Below are positions 32,801-44,199 of a stretch of DNA of 64,000 bases, one piece after another. The notes below the pieces were generated by a model. That model ran no database searches and was not told where the DNA came from. It saw nothing but the letters and a program-made list of their open reading frames with translations. Both the position numbers and the translations under genes were made by a program. Location of the stretch: assembly GCF_000208745.1 (NCBI RefSeq), contig NC_030856.1:5830409-5894408 (forward strand), in the 5' to 3' direction. Each line of letters begins with the position of its first letter. The stretch's first letter is position 1. Source of the DNA: Theobroma cacao. Its lineage: Eukaryota; Streptophyta; Magnoliopsida; Malvales; Malvaceae.

Positions 32801-35800
32801 AGAGATTTATTTTCCACTGCCATCATTGGAGGACAGGGCTGCAATCCTTGAACTTCATACTCAAAAATGGCCAAAACCGGTTGCTGGATCTTTGCTCAAA
32901 TGGGTTGCAAGAAAGACGATAGGGTTTGCTGGTGCAGATTTGCAGGCTCTTTGCACTCAAGCAGCTGTTGTTGCTTTGAAGAGGAATTTTCCTTTGCAGG
33001 AAATTTTGTCTGCTGCCGAAGAGAAAACTCCTAGTGCTAAACGTGTTCCTCTTCCTACTGTCACAGTTGAGGAGCGGGATTGGTTGGAGGCTTTGTCATG
33101 TTCCCCACCTCCTTGCTCACGTAGAGAAGCAGGAATGGCTGCTCATGATTTAGTTGCCTCTCCTCTTCCTACCCATCTCATCCCTTGTCTGTTGGAACCA
33201 TTATCCACCTTGCTTGTTTCTCTTCATTTGGATGAACGCCTCTGGCTGCCACCCCTTCTTTCTAGAGGCGGGGCAGTGATTGAAAGCGTGATTGTTTCCA
33301 CTTTGGATGACAAAAGACTGCCCAAGGATCATTGGTGGTCCCATGTTCATGACCTTCTTCAAGAAGCAGAGGTTACTAAGGAGATAGAGAGAAGGTTATC
33401 ACGTGCTGGAATGTTAATAGGAGAGACTAGCTTTGCTGATTATGATGCCGTCATAGGTGATATTGGTGATGATGGTGTCAAGTTTGAACCTTCAAAAGTG
33501 CGTAATAGCAGCACATGCTCTAATTTGTCACGGAATACCTATTTTACTTCAACGAAGAAAACAGGGTTTCGGATATTAATTGCTGGAAGTCCTAGGTCAG
33601 GCCAAAAGCATCTTGCTTCTTGTCTTCTTCACTGTTTAGTTGGGAATGCTGAAATACAGAAAGTTGATTTAGCTACAATTGCACAGGAAGGACAGGGTGA
33701 CTTGATTCAGGGAGTAACTCAAATTTTAAGTATGTTCCTCATACTTTATCTTTTTGTTGTAGCTAGCATTAGTTTTTTGGGTAATATCTGGTTTATTTTT
33801 AAAGTAACATAAGATAGATGATGAATGCACACCTCTATTCTTTCACACCTGTGTTTCCCCACCTCCTTTTTGCCATTTATGCTTTGAATCGTGTTTTAAG
33901 CTGCTTGGCAGTTCTATAATCTAGGAATATTTCTTGTCATTTCTGTCTAGGTTGTTAGTTGGAAATATGGGTTAACGGTTTCCTTGGAGCTGAGTGGCTG
34001 TATTTTTGGACAAAGAAACAAATAGAAACATCCCTTGCTTTACTTAAAAAATTTTCTTGTACTAGACACATGAGATGGTTGTCAACAACTACTGCAATAG
34101 CTTCCACAGCCAGTATAATATCTGATTTATATTTATATAATCAATAGTTGTGTTGATTTATATTTGATATATACCTCTTGATTGCCATAAGATCAGGGTT
34201 TCATTATTAAAATAAACTGGAAGCTTAACATCTAAGCTAAGCTTGGAACCATTAAAGGCCTCATTGAAAGAACAACTAACAAGGCTTGGACTATTACCTC
34301 ATGAAAATGAAACTAGTGGACCATAGCTACTACCTATTTAAAAAATTGGAGTTTACTCTGTACATTGGTTTCTGGAAAGTTTAATTATGGAGTGTGTAGT
34401 GCCTATCTAACATGTAAGTTAACTAAATGGTGACGGAGTCTGTGGAGATTCCTAAAGATCCATGCTGAAATTAAAGTCATGTAAGTGGATTTAATTGATT
34501 TTTGGGCTTACATTTTATTTATCTTCTTGTAGTCTGTATTTTTAATGATGTGTTGGTGAGCATTTATGACAGTGACTAAGCTCAAAATAAAGTTCTTTGT
34601 GAATGTTTAGAGTTCAGGTTACTTGATCTAATTCACTTGAAACATCGTTACAAACTATTCAAATTCCATGGCAGTGAAATGTGCAAGCATGGGGTCATGT
34701 GTGGTATTTATGCCAAGAATAGATTTGTGGGCTGTGGAGACCGTTAATCAAGTTGCTGAGGAGAGTGATTTGTCTTCAACATTCCATCAATCTCCCATGG
34801 AGGAAGATCCTCTACCTGTTGAAAAGGAAAGTGGATTCTCTCTGCGGCAATCTGAGTTGGCAGAGACAGCAGAGGCTATCGCTGCTGTTCAAATCATCTC
34901 ACATGCGTGGAGCTCATTTGTTGAGCAAGTGGAATCAATCTGTGTGTCTACATCCTTGATAATTCTGGTAGGAATTATTTTCATTTACTTATTTACTTAC
35001 TTGCATTTCAGGATCCAATACTTTATTTGTTGCTTGAGTAGCTATGCTCTACCGTGGAGCTTAGAATGAAAGAAGTTTTTTTGCTTTGATTAAAAGAAAT
35101 TCATACGTTTGATCTAGTTCGGCTATCATATTTTCATTTTCTATTTTCTTCAACAGTTCCTTGGGTTGCTTGGATTATGATTTGGCTAATGTCAGGTCGG
35201 ACATATTAGCACTTGCTTGACATTGATTTCTGAGTGTTTGGACTGTAATTACTTACCTAATGAACTTTCTACCATTTTAGAGTAAAGGTTAATTTGACTT
35301 TGTTACTGATTAGCAGCTTGTTGTAACTTGAATGGTTCAGGTAGAAGTGGAGAGTTGTCTGACCTGCATTTGAGAAGCTCTAGGTTAAGCTCTGTGGATA
35401 TGACATAAAGTGGATTGACTGATCATTTAAAAGTATTAACTTGAAACATGGTGCTTGAAACTTCATACTTGGGCCCTTTTACTTAATTAGGACATTGTGA
35501 AGCCATTTGTTACAAATGTGTTAGTTTTTCAGTCTGATCCCTTATTCAATCAGAACTTTATCTATTAAGATACAAGCCCCCATCCCCCTCTTTCTTCCCC
35601 TTATTCGTTCTCTTACCGCCTTCGCATCTCTTGTAAGCATGTCTAACTCTTAACGCTTCTTATCTATCAACAGGCTACTTCAGAAGTTCCACATCTGGAA
35701 CTCCCTGATAGAATAAGGCAATTCTTTAAGAGTGATCTACCAAATTGCAGTCAGAAAACTACATTAGAGCACACAGTACCCAGATTCTCTGTGCATGTTG

Positions 35801-38024
35801 GCAGGAACTTCGACCATGATATGGTAATCAAACTATCTGCTGCAGAGTTATCAAGGGATATCCTTCAACCGTTTGTTCATTTAATTCATCAAAGATCTCA
35901 TGTTCATGAAGATTTCAGAACAAAAAATTCTGCTGAAACCTATGCAGCTGCAGAAAATGACCATATATCTCATGGTTTGGCTTGTGAAGTAAGGGTTGGA
36001 TCACAATCTTGTGGTGATCTGTCTGTTACAGTGCCAGCAGCACCAACCAACAGTAGAAATTTGAAGGGGAAAGCAAGCTTGATGCTAGCAATATCTTCAT
36101 TTGGCTATCAAATTTTGCGATATCCTCACTTTGCAGAGCTTTGCTGGGTGACATCAAAACTTAAAGAAGGTCCTTCTGCAGACATAGGTGGTCCCTGGAA
36201 GGGCTGGCCATTTAACTCATGTATCATTCGTCCCGCCGACTCATTAGAAAAGCCAGCTGTTGCTTGTGGCTCCAGCAACATCAAAACCAAAGAGAAATTT
36301 GGTTTGGTCAGAGGTCTGATTGCTGTTGGTTTATCAGCATACAGAGGCTTGTACACATCACTTAGAGAAGTTTCCTCTGAGGTACGGGAGGTTCTTGAGC
36401 TCCTAGTTGGGTGGATTAATGCAAAAGTTAACACTGGAAAAGACAGATACCTGTATGTTCGTATTTTATCTCAAGTTGCTTATCTGGAGGATATGGTTAA
36501 CAGCTGGGCATATTCACTGCAGAGGTACCCTTATTCTCATTCTTTGTATTACTGGTTGTTTCATATATATATGGATTATCATCTAACAAGACTTGATTCA
36601 TTTGCAGCTTAGATCAGGATGCTCAAATAAAAGCAGCAAGCCCCAAACCATACACTTTGGGTTCTCCAGATAATCATTTTACATGTGTGAATAATCCAGA
36701 TCGCGTTCAGGAATTCAGGCCTGATGTTTCTAACAGAAGTTGCCCTGAATCTGAAGGTCTGGGTGCAAACACTAAGGAATTCGCCATGCAAAATACTGAT
36801 TTCATTGACTTGAACAAAGAGGATGATGATTGTGCTGCTAATCATGAGGGAAAAGTTGCACTTTTTGCAGAAGGTGCACAGGGGACAGGCCTAACTGGTA
36901 ATACTACTTCAGAGGAGCATCTTAATTCTTCTGTGGCAAACGAATCACTTGTTCATTTAGACAAGCAGAATGGGACAAATTCTGGACTTTGTGGGTCAGA
37001 AAGTACTAAAAATCCTATGGTTGAGGGACAGTTTGATGTGCAAAATAAAGACAGTATTGACTTGAATGAGACAGCTGGTGATTGTGCTCCTAGTCATGAG
37101 GGAAAAATTGCTGCTGACCAAGAAGCTGTGGAGCTGGTACGCCTGGATGGTAATACTACTTCCATGGAGCATCATTGTTCTGTGGCCAACCAACCAGTTG
37201 TTTATGTGGCCAAGCAGAATGGAACAAATCCTGGACTGTGTTGGTCAGAAAGTACTGGAAATCCTATAGCCGAGGGAGATCCTGGGTCGTCAAAACAATC
37301 TAATGGATTTGCACCAAGTGAATCTTTTCTTTCTGAGAATGGATTCTGTAGTTCAGATGAAGTGGACGGTACAAAGTTCCATGTCACTGGGAACGCTTGC
37401 AACCAGATTAATGCTTCTGAAACAAAGATCATTATCACATCTGCAGATGGCAAGCCCAAAGACTGTGAACATAGAGAAGATCCCTATTTCTCTTCAAGCA
37501 AAACTGCTCTTCCAACTGAATCAGGAGTTACATGCATGTATCAGTGCTGTTCTGACTGCTTACATACCCTCCTTAGTTTGATGCAAAAAGTTCTGCTTCA
37601 ACAACTGAAATCAGATGGGAGCCAGTGGACAGTAGATGATGTTCATGATACAGTTGCATCAATGTCTGTGGATCTTCTTTCAGCGGTTAGGAAAGTTTAT
37701 GCTGCTGGATATAGCAGCAATAAATTTGATGAAAACCTGAGACTTGAAAATGATGGAAAGTTATCCAAGTGTCAAGAGTGGAGCAAATGTCGATGCAAAA
37801 GCTCAGAAAATAGTTTAGTTATTCCGACAGAATGTAGCTGTCACTCTTTAGGCACCACCTTTCCAAACATTGAATTCATGTTTGATCCAAAATTTGTTTA
37901 CAGAGATGGAGTGATGGTTCCCATAGATTCTAACAAAGAAGTTTCTTTTCACTGTAAATTCAAGACGTTGTGCCTTTGTTCTCTTATAGAGTCTATATTA
38001 ATGACAAAGCAGCCTTTCGATTGA
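29815..38024 (+). CDS. Large nuclear AAA ATPase with extended PHD finger (At3g15120-like, Yta7/ATAD2-related)
   Basis: Six exons (29815-31230, 31691-31831, 31968-33729, 34675-34967, 35674-36524, 36608-38024), all GT-AG and in phase, give 1959 residues; the Arabidopsis relative is recalled as about the same size. Order: basic N-terminus; a very acidic Glu-rich region (about 100-385); an ePHD finger (about 390-545) starting RRCGLCGGG and ending DHRHLFQPP; then AAA domain 1 with Walker A GYPGTGKT (672-679), Walker B IIFFDEIDG (732-740) and the NRPDAVDPALRRPGRFDR region (about 780). AAA domain 2 is degenerate: GSPRSGQK (1059-1066) and a Walker B-like VVFMPRID. The C-terminal third holds a tandem duplication and Cys clusters but no bromodomain. 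By family, it should read histone tails and remodel chromatin complexes; this role is inferred. The start is the first in-frame ATG (MQLSPAS). Confidence 0.9.
36789..37283 (+). repeat. Internal tandem duplication in the ePHD-AAA coding region (about 84-residue unit)
   Basis: Two copies with a 252-base period (36789-37040 and 37041-about 37283) encode matching segments. Each opens with an IDLN motif and carries a HEGK, a GNTTS and a KQNGTN block. The reading frame is kept. Confidence 0.85.
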
Positions 38025-39936
38025 ATTTGGCTTTTACAGTATCAATTGTCGTGCTGTGGCAAGGTGAGTTTCTTTGGAGAGTTTAAAAATCAAATTTTGT
38101 TGGCTGAGCATTTGCTAAGGCAGTATCATTTCTTCTTCCTGAGGCATAGTAGAATGGTACAATGGTACTACTTTCTTTCCCACTCAAAACTGCTTCCCCA
38201 AGTTTTGGTTTCCTGGGTAGAGGCTAACCTATATACCATGTAAATATCATCCGAGGTTAGACCTTTGATTACTGTAAGTATGCTTTCTTATGGCCATTAA
38301 ATAATATATACCTCTGGAGGTTTGTCATTCTGGTGCTTCTTGTCTTATTGCACTCTTTTCTTCTATCACTACTCTATAATTGCGACTTTTGATTTTGATG
38401 ATCCTAACCGCTGCAATTTGAAGGCTCAAATTTGGACATTATCATTATTCGAAATTTTCATCTTCTAAAGTGCTTAATACTTTTGCTCCTTGAAATCCCT
38501 GAATATGTTATTTATGCATATGGTGACATTTAAATAGGGTTTCTCTTAGCTCTCTATGGAACTATATTTCTATGCTTGCCTCGAAGAGCAATAGAAATTC
38601 CCTGCTGCTGCTGCTGCTGGATAAAGATATTGCAGCACTGTTTCGGACAAGTTACATCAGAGCTGCTTCATAAATGAGCATGCTCTTTTAGCAGTGATCT
38701 TTCAAAGTTGAGTAGTGCTGATTTGTTTGCTAATAGTAGCACTATTTGTCAGCAACCTTCTCAACATAAATATGGTATTCTTCAAAACTAAGTTGGAACA
38801 AATGGTTGATAAAATGAATGAATTCAACACAATCATACAAATGCAGGAAAAGAAAATTTTAACATAAAATATTACAGATGGAAATTATATATAAGTTATA
38901 GAACAATGGAAACCTCTTTGGGGAAATTCTATTTGAGGCTTTGAACTCAAACCTATGGGTTGTTTTCTTTTGGGTGCAGAGAAAGAAAGCTTATAGAAAA
39001 TATGTTGAACTGAAAAACTAAAGAAATGGTTGCCAGAACTACGTACCAAAAAGAAAAAGGATAAAGCTATATGATACTCGTAATTACAGGATAATAAACC
39101 AACGGTTCATCAGAAGAACTAAATGCAGTAAGGGCAAAAGAACAAAGGGTATTCGCTGCTGCTGGTGCTCTGAATTGATCAATTTGTATACATGTGTAAT
39201 AAGAACTGATCCCAATTAACCAAAAAGCCCAACCCAAAATTTGGAAAGGTAAATATATAAAAAGCTTGGGCTTCCCGTCGCTCGTTTTGCTGTTACCAGC
39301 TTCTGGAGTTCCATGATTTGTTAAAGACTTGTCTGTCTTGACCAAGCTTTCTTCGAAGTTCGAGTAATTGCTGCAGGTCAGTCTTTTGTTCTTTTTCTTC
39401 AATATATTTTTTCAGCGATATAGAATTGAGAGATTGTTGATATAATTTAACTCTGAGGAATTGTCTAATTCTGTTTTCATCATTGCAATTCGAAAGTTCT
39501 GCCGAAATAAACATATACGTCTTAATCCGGTTTTGATACATTCTATGTACACAATCATAGTTAAATAGCTCAGTTTATTTGATATGTAGGACTAGCTAAC
39601 CCCAGATTCCAAAAAGTTTTTCTGCCAAAGAATGATCAAGGAATATGATCAAAGCAATTGATTTCTAAGGCAGAGTTGTCTAGCTTGTTGACATCTAATC
39701 TGAAAGTATGCTGAAAATAACGTATGGGTTTTAGCTCTTAATCTGGTTTTGGGTAAGTTGTATCCGTTCAATTATGGTAACATTGCTCAGTTGCTATGAT
39801 ATGTGGGATTGCCAGATTATCTGACCTGGATTCGGTGTTGGCTTTATAGGTTAATAGCTAACCAAGAAACTTGAGAAAAAGGGATTGAAAGGCTGAAGCC
39901 ACACCCATCATTGATCATTATCGTTCTTTGTGGAAA
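38025..39936. other. 3' flank of the ePHD-AAA gene and spacer
   Basis: It starts with probable 3' UTR. A (CTG)6 microsatellite sits at 38602-38619. Two overlapping minus-strand frames at 39067-39541 have partly protein-like composition (Gln/Leu/Lys-rich) but no start context, splice support or recognised family. The leader of the dioxygenase gene is at the right. Confidence 0.4.
38602..38619 (+). repeat. (CTG)6 microsatellite
   Basis: Six uninterrupted CTG units in the spacer downstream of the ePHD-AAA gene. Confidence 0.95.
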
Positions 39937-41171
39937 ATGGAAGGGGCTGTAAGGGTGCAAATCCTCTCACAGGCAGGGATTTCAGAGGTTCCATCACAAT
40001 ATATCCAACCACCTGAGAACCGGCCCACACCTGTAACCAATACTAAAACTAGTTTGAGCTGCGACAATGTCCCTGCAATTGATCTATCTCATAAAGAAAA
40101 GTCTGTCATAGCAGCCATTCAAGAGGCTTGCCAAGAATTGGGAGCTTTTCATGTTATCAACCATGGGGTTCCTACGAAACTGATGGATGATTTGAGGAGA
40201 TCCTGTCTTTCTTTTTTCAATGATTTCCCAATGGAGGACAAACTTAAATATGCTTGCCAGCCCAATTCTGCTGCCTCCCAGGGTTATGGTAGCCGTATGC
40301 TTGTAAGCTCTGAAAATGACACCGTGTTGGATTGGAGGGACTATTTTGATCACCATACTCTCCCTCTTTCACGCCGCAATCCGTCCTTTTGGCCCCATTT
40401 TCCACCTGAATACAGGTACATCAATTGTTTCATTTTCTACAGCAATGACATTGATTGATATTCTTTAGGCATTCTGTACTTAATTTATGTTTCTGTAGGG
40501 GATTGGTGGCAGATTATAGTGATGAGATGAAAGTGTTGGCTCAGAGACTGTTGGGGTTGATATCTCAGAGTTTGGGACTGAAGGCATCCTGCATAGAAGA
40601 TGCGATTGGGGAATTCTATCAGAACATAACAGCCAGTTACTATCCTCCATGTCCACAGCCAGAGCTGACATTGGGTCTGCAATCCCATTCTGATATGGGT
40701 GCCATCACCCTTCTAATACAGGATGATGTGGGTGGTCTGCAGGTGCTCAAGGATGGAAAGTGGCTTACTGTTCATCCTCTGCCAAATGCCATCCTTGTTC
40801 TTCTGGCTGACCAAACTGAGGTGTTACTCATCTTTTTAATATTCTATTGATACATCAAACTTTGAATACGAATGTTGAGGATCATAACTAATTGATTTAT
40901 TGGACACTTACCTTGCCTGCAGATTATAACCAATGGAAAATACAGAAGCTCTGTGCATCAGGCTGTAACAAATGCCAGTAAAGCCCGTCTCTCGATCGCG
41001 ACTTTTCATGACCCAGCTAAGGCAGTCAGAATATCCCCTGCCGCTGATCTTCTGAGTGAGTCTTCCCCACCTCGCTACGCTCCAGTTGTTTACGGAGACT
41101 ATGTGTCATCATGGTACTCAAAGGGCCCTGAAGGAAAACGAAATCTTGATGCACTCCTGCTTGACACTTAA
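39937..41171 (+). CDS. 2-oxoglutarate/Fe(II)-dependent dioxygenase, DOXC class
   Basis: Exons 39937-40415, 40499-40820 and 40923-41171 (GT-AG, phases matching) give 349 residues. The DIOX_N domain begins near VPAIDLS (46-51) and has the typical FHVINHGVP motif (71-79). In the catalytic 2OG-FeII_Oxy domain the iron ligands are H223 and D225 (HSD) and H279 (SVHQAV), and R289-L-S291 binds 2-oxoglutarate. The length and three-exon layout fit plant DOXC enzymes of specialised metabolism (flavonoid, hormone or defence hydroxylases), but the substrate cannot be named from sequence. The segment LADQTEIITNGKYRS replaces the usual GDQ-x-Q-x-x-SNG pattern at the fold edge. The start is ATG 39937 (MEGAVRV). 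It lies inside an otherwise conserved gene block, near a UGT. Confidence 0.9.
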
Positions 41172-41926
41172 AAGTATCGGAAATGCTTGCTCTCTCTGCA
41201 CCTTGACCCTTGTAATTAATTCCTGTGGAAGAAGCATCACAACTACTCAGTTCCCCCGTATGCCTCCTCGTTTTTTTTTTTCTCAATTAAGAACTCCTTA
41301 TTTTCATAATTCCAATATTTAAGCCATTCTTCTGCATTGCATGCAATAAAGTGACAATAAGAATGATCAATCCTTTTTTTGCTCTGGCCTGATTCGTTCC
41401 TCTTCTCCCTTTTAGTATGTTGGAATATCGTATTGACATAAAGTTTGAGGTTTGCATTCCCTCTTCCAAAATTACCCATTAAGCAGCACTGCAGCAGCCT
41501 TAGAAGCATGGTGATTAGATGAACAGACGAATACAGATGTTGAGGCAACAATCGAATACTTAACATCATAATGTTGCATGTGTTTTAGGCAGTGAGAAGG
41601 GTTAATGAATAATGACAAGGAAGAAAAGAACAGAAGCTTTCTTCTCCTGCTTCTCGACCCCCTTCATGCAGCCTGTTATTATGGTCATTGAAATTGACTG
41701 AAACAATTATGTTTCCCTGTAGAAATTATTGTTGTGAAAACAGGTTCCTACATTGCTCAGGGATGAAATTGTCTGGGCTTTACCGTAATATGCAATTGCA
41801 TATCTGTACAATTCTGCTTCAAAAAAAGTCTTTTTTTGGTTCAAAAGTATATTGCACTTTGCAATGATGCATCAGACCCTCTATTATGCAACATTGTCAT
41901 TTTTATAATCAACCCCTTCAAGGGTA
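41172..41926. other. 3' flank of the dioxygenase gene
   Basis: Probable 3' UTR and ordinary spacer. Minus-strand frames at 41243-41569 look spurious. Confidence 0.4.
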
Positions 41927-42608
41927 ATTAAGATAAAATACTACCACACATTAAGTTTTAATCGAAATTTCAAGCGGATTCATTAATTTTTTAAAAAAAC
42001 ACTTCGTCTCAAAAGAGTAAACACCGTTAACAAAAATTATGAAAAAATTAAAATGTTTTTCTGATTAATTTAAAATATTATTATCATATTTTTTTTTAAA
42101 AAAAAATAGAGAGCATATATGGGTGCTCTCCAGCTCCCCAAGAAAGGGGAGCATCGATTTGGTGCTCCCCTCTCTTGGGAAGCACAAGAATTTTTTTTTT
42201 AAATTAATAAAAAATATATAATAATAATTTTTAAAATTAATAAAGAGTAAAATTGATCGGTGTTCTCTTATTTTTTTCAAATTAATAAAAAATTAGTAAA
42301 AATGATATAATAGTAATTTTAAAATTAATAAAGAGTAAAATTGATCGGTGTTCTCTTATTTTTTTCAAATTAATAAAAAATTAGTAAAAATGATATAATA
42401 GTAATTTTAAAATTAATAAAAAGTAAAATTATTATTTCAATATTATTACAACATCAAATTAACAAAAACATTAAAGATTACCTAATTGCGGGACCTCTGT
42501 GTTTAGCAAAAATATTTTTTAGGAGTTGAGTGTTCATTTTGAAAATTAATGAATTGGTTTGAAATTTCAATGAAAACCTAAAATTAAGTGGATTATTTTA
42601 CCTTAAGA
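41927..42608. mobile_element. Foldback (MITE-like) element with a GC-rich core, copy B
   Basis: The left end is TTAAGATAAAATA and the right end, reverse-complemented, is TTAAGGTAAAATA. The arms pair further inward, for example AAATTTCAAGCGGATTCATTAATTT on the left (shown in pieces of a longer arm) against AATGAATTGGTTTGAAATTTC on the right. A compact core (about 42120-42186) has the same GCTCCCC / GGGGAGC blocks as copy A at 12085-12702. An 88-base tandem duplication lies on its right side. Confidence 0.75.
42241..42416 (+). repeat. 88-bp near-perfect tandem duplication inside foldback copy B
   Basis: Copies start TAAAGAGTAAAATTGATCGG at 42241 and 42329 and are nearly identical, so the event looks recent. 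A third partial unit begins at 42417. Confidence 0.9.
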
Positions 42609-44199
42609 TTTAAATACAAATCTAACTTATTGGGAATTAGTTATGGCTACTAATTAATGCTTTAATTATCAGCATCAACCAAGGGGTTGAAGTCTGTCCC
42701 AGAGGTTTAATGGCATTAGGACAAACCAAATGCAACATAGAATTGGAAATAGACAGACCATTACCCATTTTGAATATGACTTATGACCCCAATTTTCACA
42801 TATCAGCAAGAAGCCTCAAAACCAATTATTAAAGCAAGAGAATATCATCCAATAGCCTGATATTAAAATTTTATGTGTTAATATTATTTATTCTTTAAAT
42901 AAATCTATTATTCTTTTAGTTAATTATTTCCACACAATCTCCTAGTCACACTGCCATCTATAGCTGCAAAATTTAATGGAAAATACTGGCTTTCTCCTTT
43001 TCCTTTTCTAAAAAAATAAAGATCCATACAGTTATTTTATTTATTTTAATAAAATAATTTAAATTTGACCTAAATGATTTTTTAAAGACGATTAAAATTT
43101 TAAATTCGAATCATTGTTTCGTCGTCAATTTTCTCATATATATACACACAAAATATACTTAGTAATTGGTGTGTACAATTTTCACAAGTTAACAAATACT
43201 GAGTTAAGGTTGGGTTTATTAAGTGAGAAATTATATAATTAGTAAACTCTTCTACACACAAATGACAGATTCTAATTACATTCCTTTGTAATCAACTTTT
43301 TCTTTTAGGTTGGAATAATTAAACAGTGCAATCTCATTTAGTCATTTGCACCCACACGAAATTTTATAAACTTGCATGGTTTCAAATTGCAATATTTGGT
43401 GGTGCATTAATATAGAGACGCAAATTAAAATCTTATGATCCATAAATCACATGAAAATTAAGTCTGTTAAATAAGATAAAAGAGTAATACAACTTTGATA
43501 TAACATCTCTACTCAAATCTTTACTTTATCTTATATTACATAAAGATCGTTAGATATAGTGAAAGTGAGGCACATTCCTTGTATTTTGATTAAATGTAAA
43601 AACATTTTCATGTTCGGTATGAAAAACATCCATGGCAATGTCTTCCCATGGATATATCCTCACGGTTTTAGTTCATAAATATTTTTCAATAATGAAATCG
43701 AAAGATACTATTACATTCTTAAATATTTTTTATATCAGGATTTCGATTCACAGATATTTTTAAAGGGAAAACTTTTGCAGACACTTCTCTTCGACTTAGG
43801 TTATGCTATTGTTTCTTTATTTGAGAAAAAAAAAAGACATAAATTCATTGCAAATTGCGCATTGCTGCTTTAAAGAAAGATGTTACAACTTAATTTAATT
43901 CAACGCATAAATTGCAGGCAGTGCAAAAATAGTTGGAAACTGATTGATAAGCCCATTCAACAATACTGATCTTTGCAGCAGAAGGTGGGATTACCTTCTA
44001 TAAGTAGAACATGAATTTATTGAACTGGCTGTCTCTTTTCACCCCTTTCTAGTTCATAAAACAGCTCTGCAACTCCAAAACAGCTGATCATGAATTGCAA
44101 CACGAGATTAGCAAGTTTGAGGAAGAAACCATGGCATCTGGGTGCTGCTTTCCAAGCTCTGAAGCCATCTTTCAGGTGTTCCCTTTCTTTTATGGTGCT
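42609..44199. other. AT-rich spacer between foldback copy B and the UGT gene
   Basis: No gene found. The last 150-250 bases should be the 3' UTR of the minus-strand UGT gene. Confidence 0.4.

Noticed and set aside
39067..39541. Two overlapping minus-strand frames between the ePHD-AAA and dioxygenase genes
   Set aside because: Partly protein-like, but without start context, splice signals or a recognised family; more likely 3' UTR or leader sequence.
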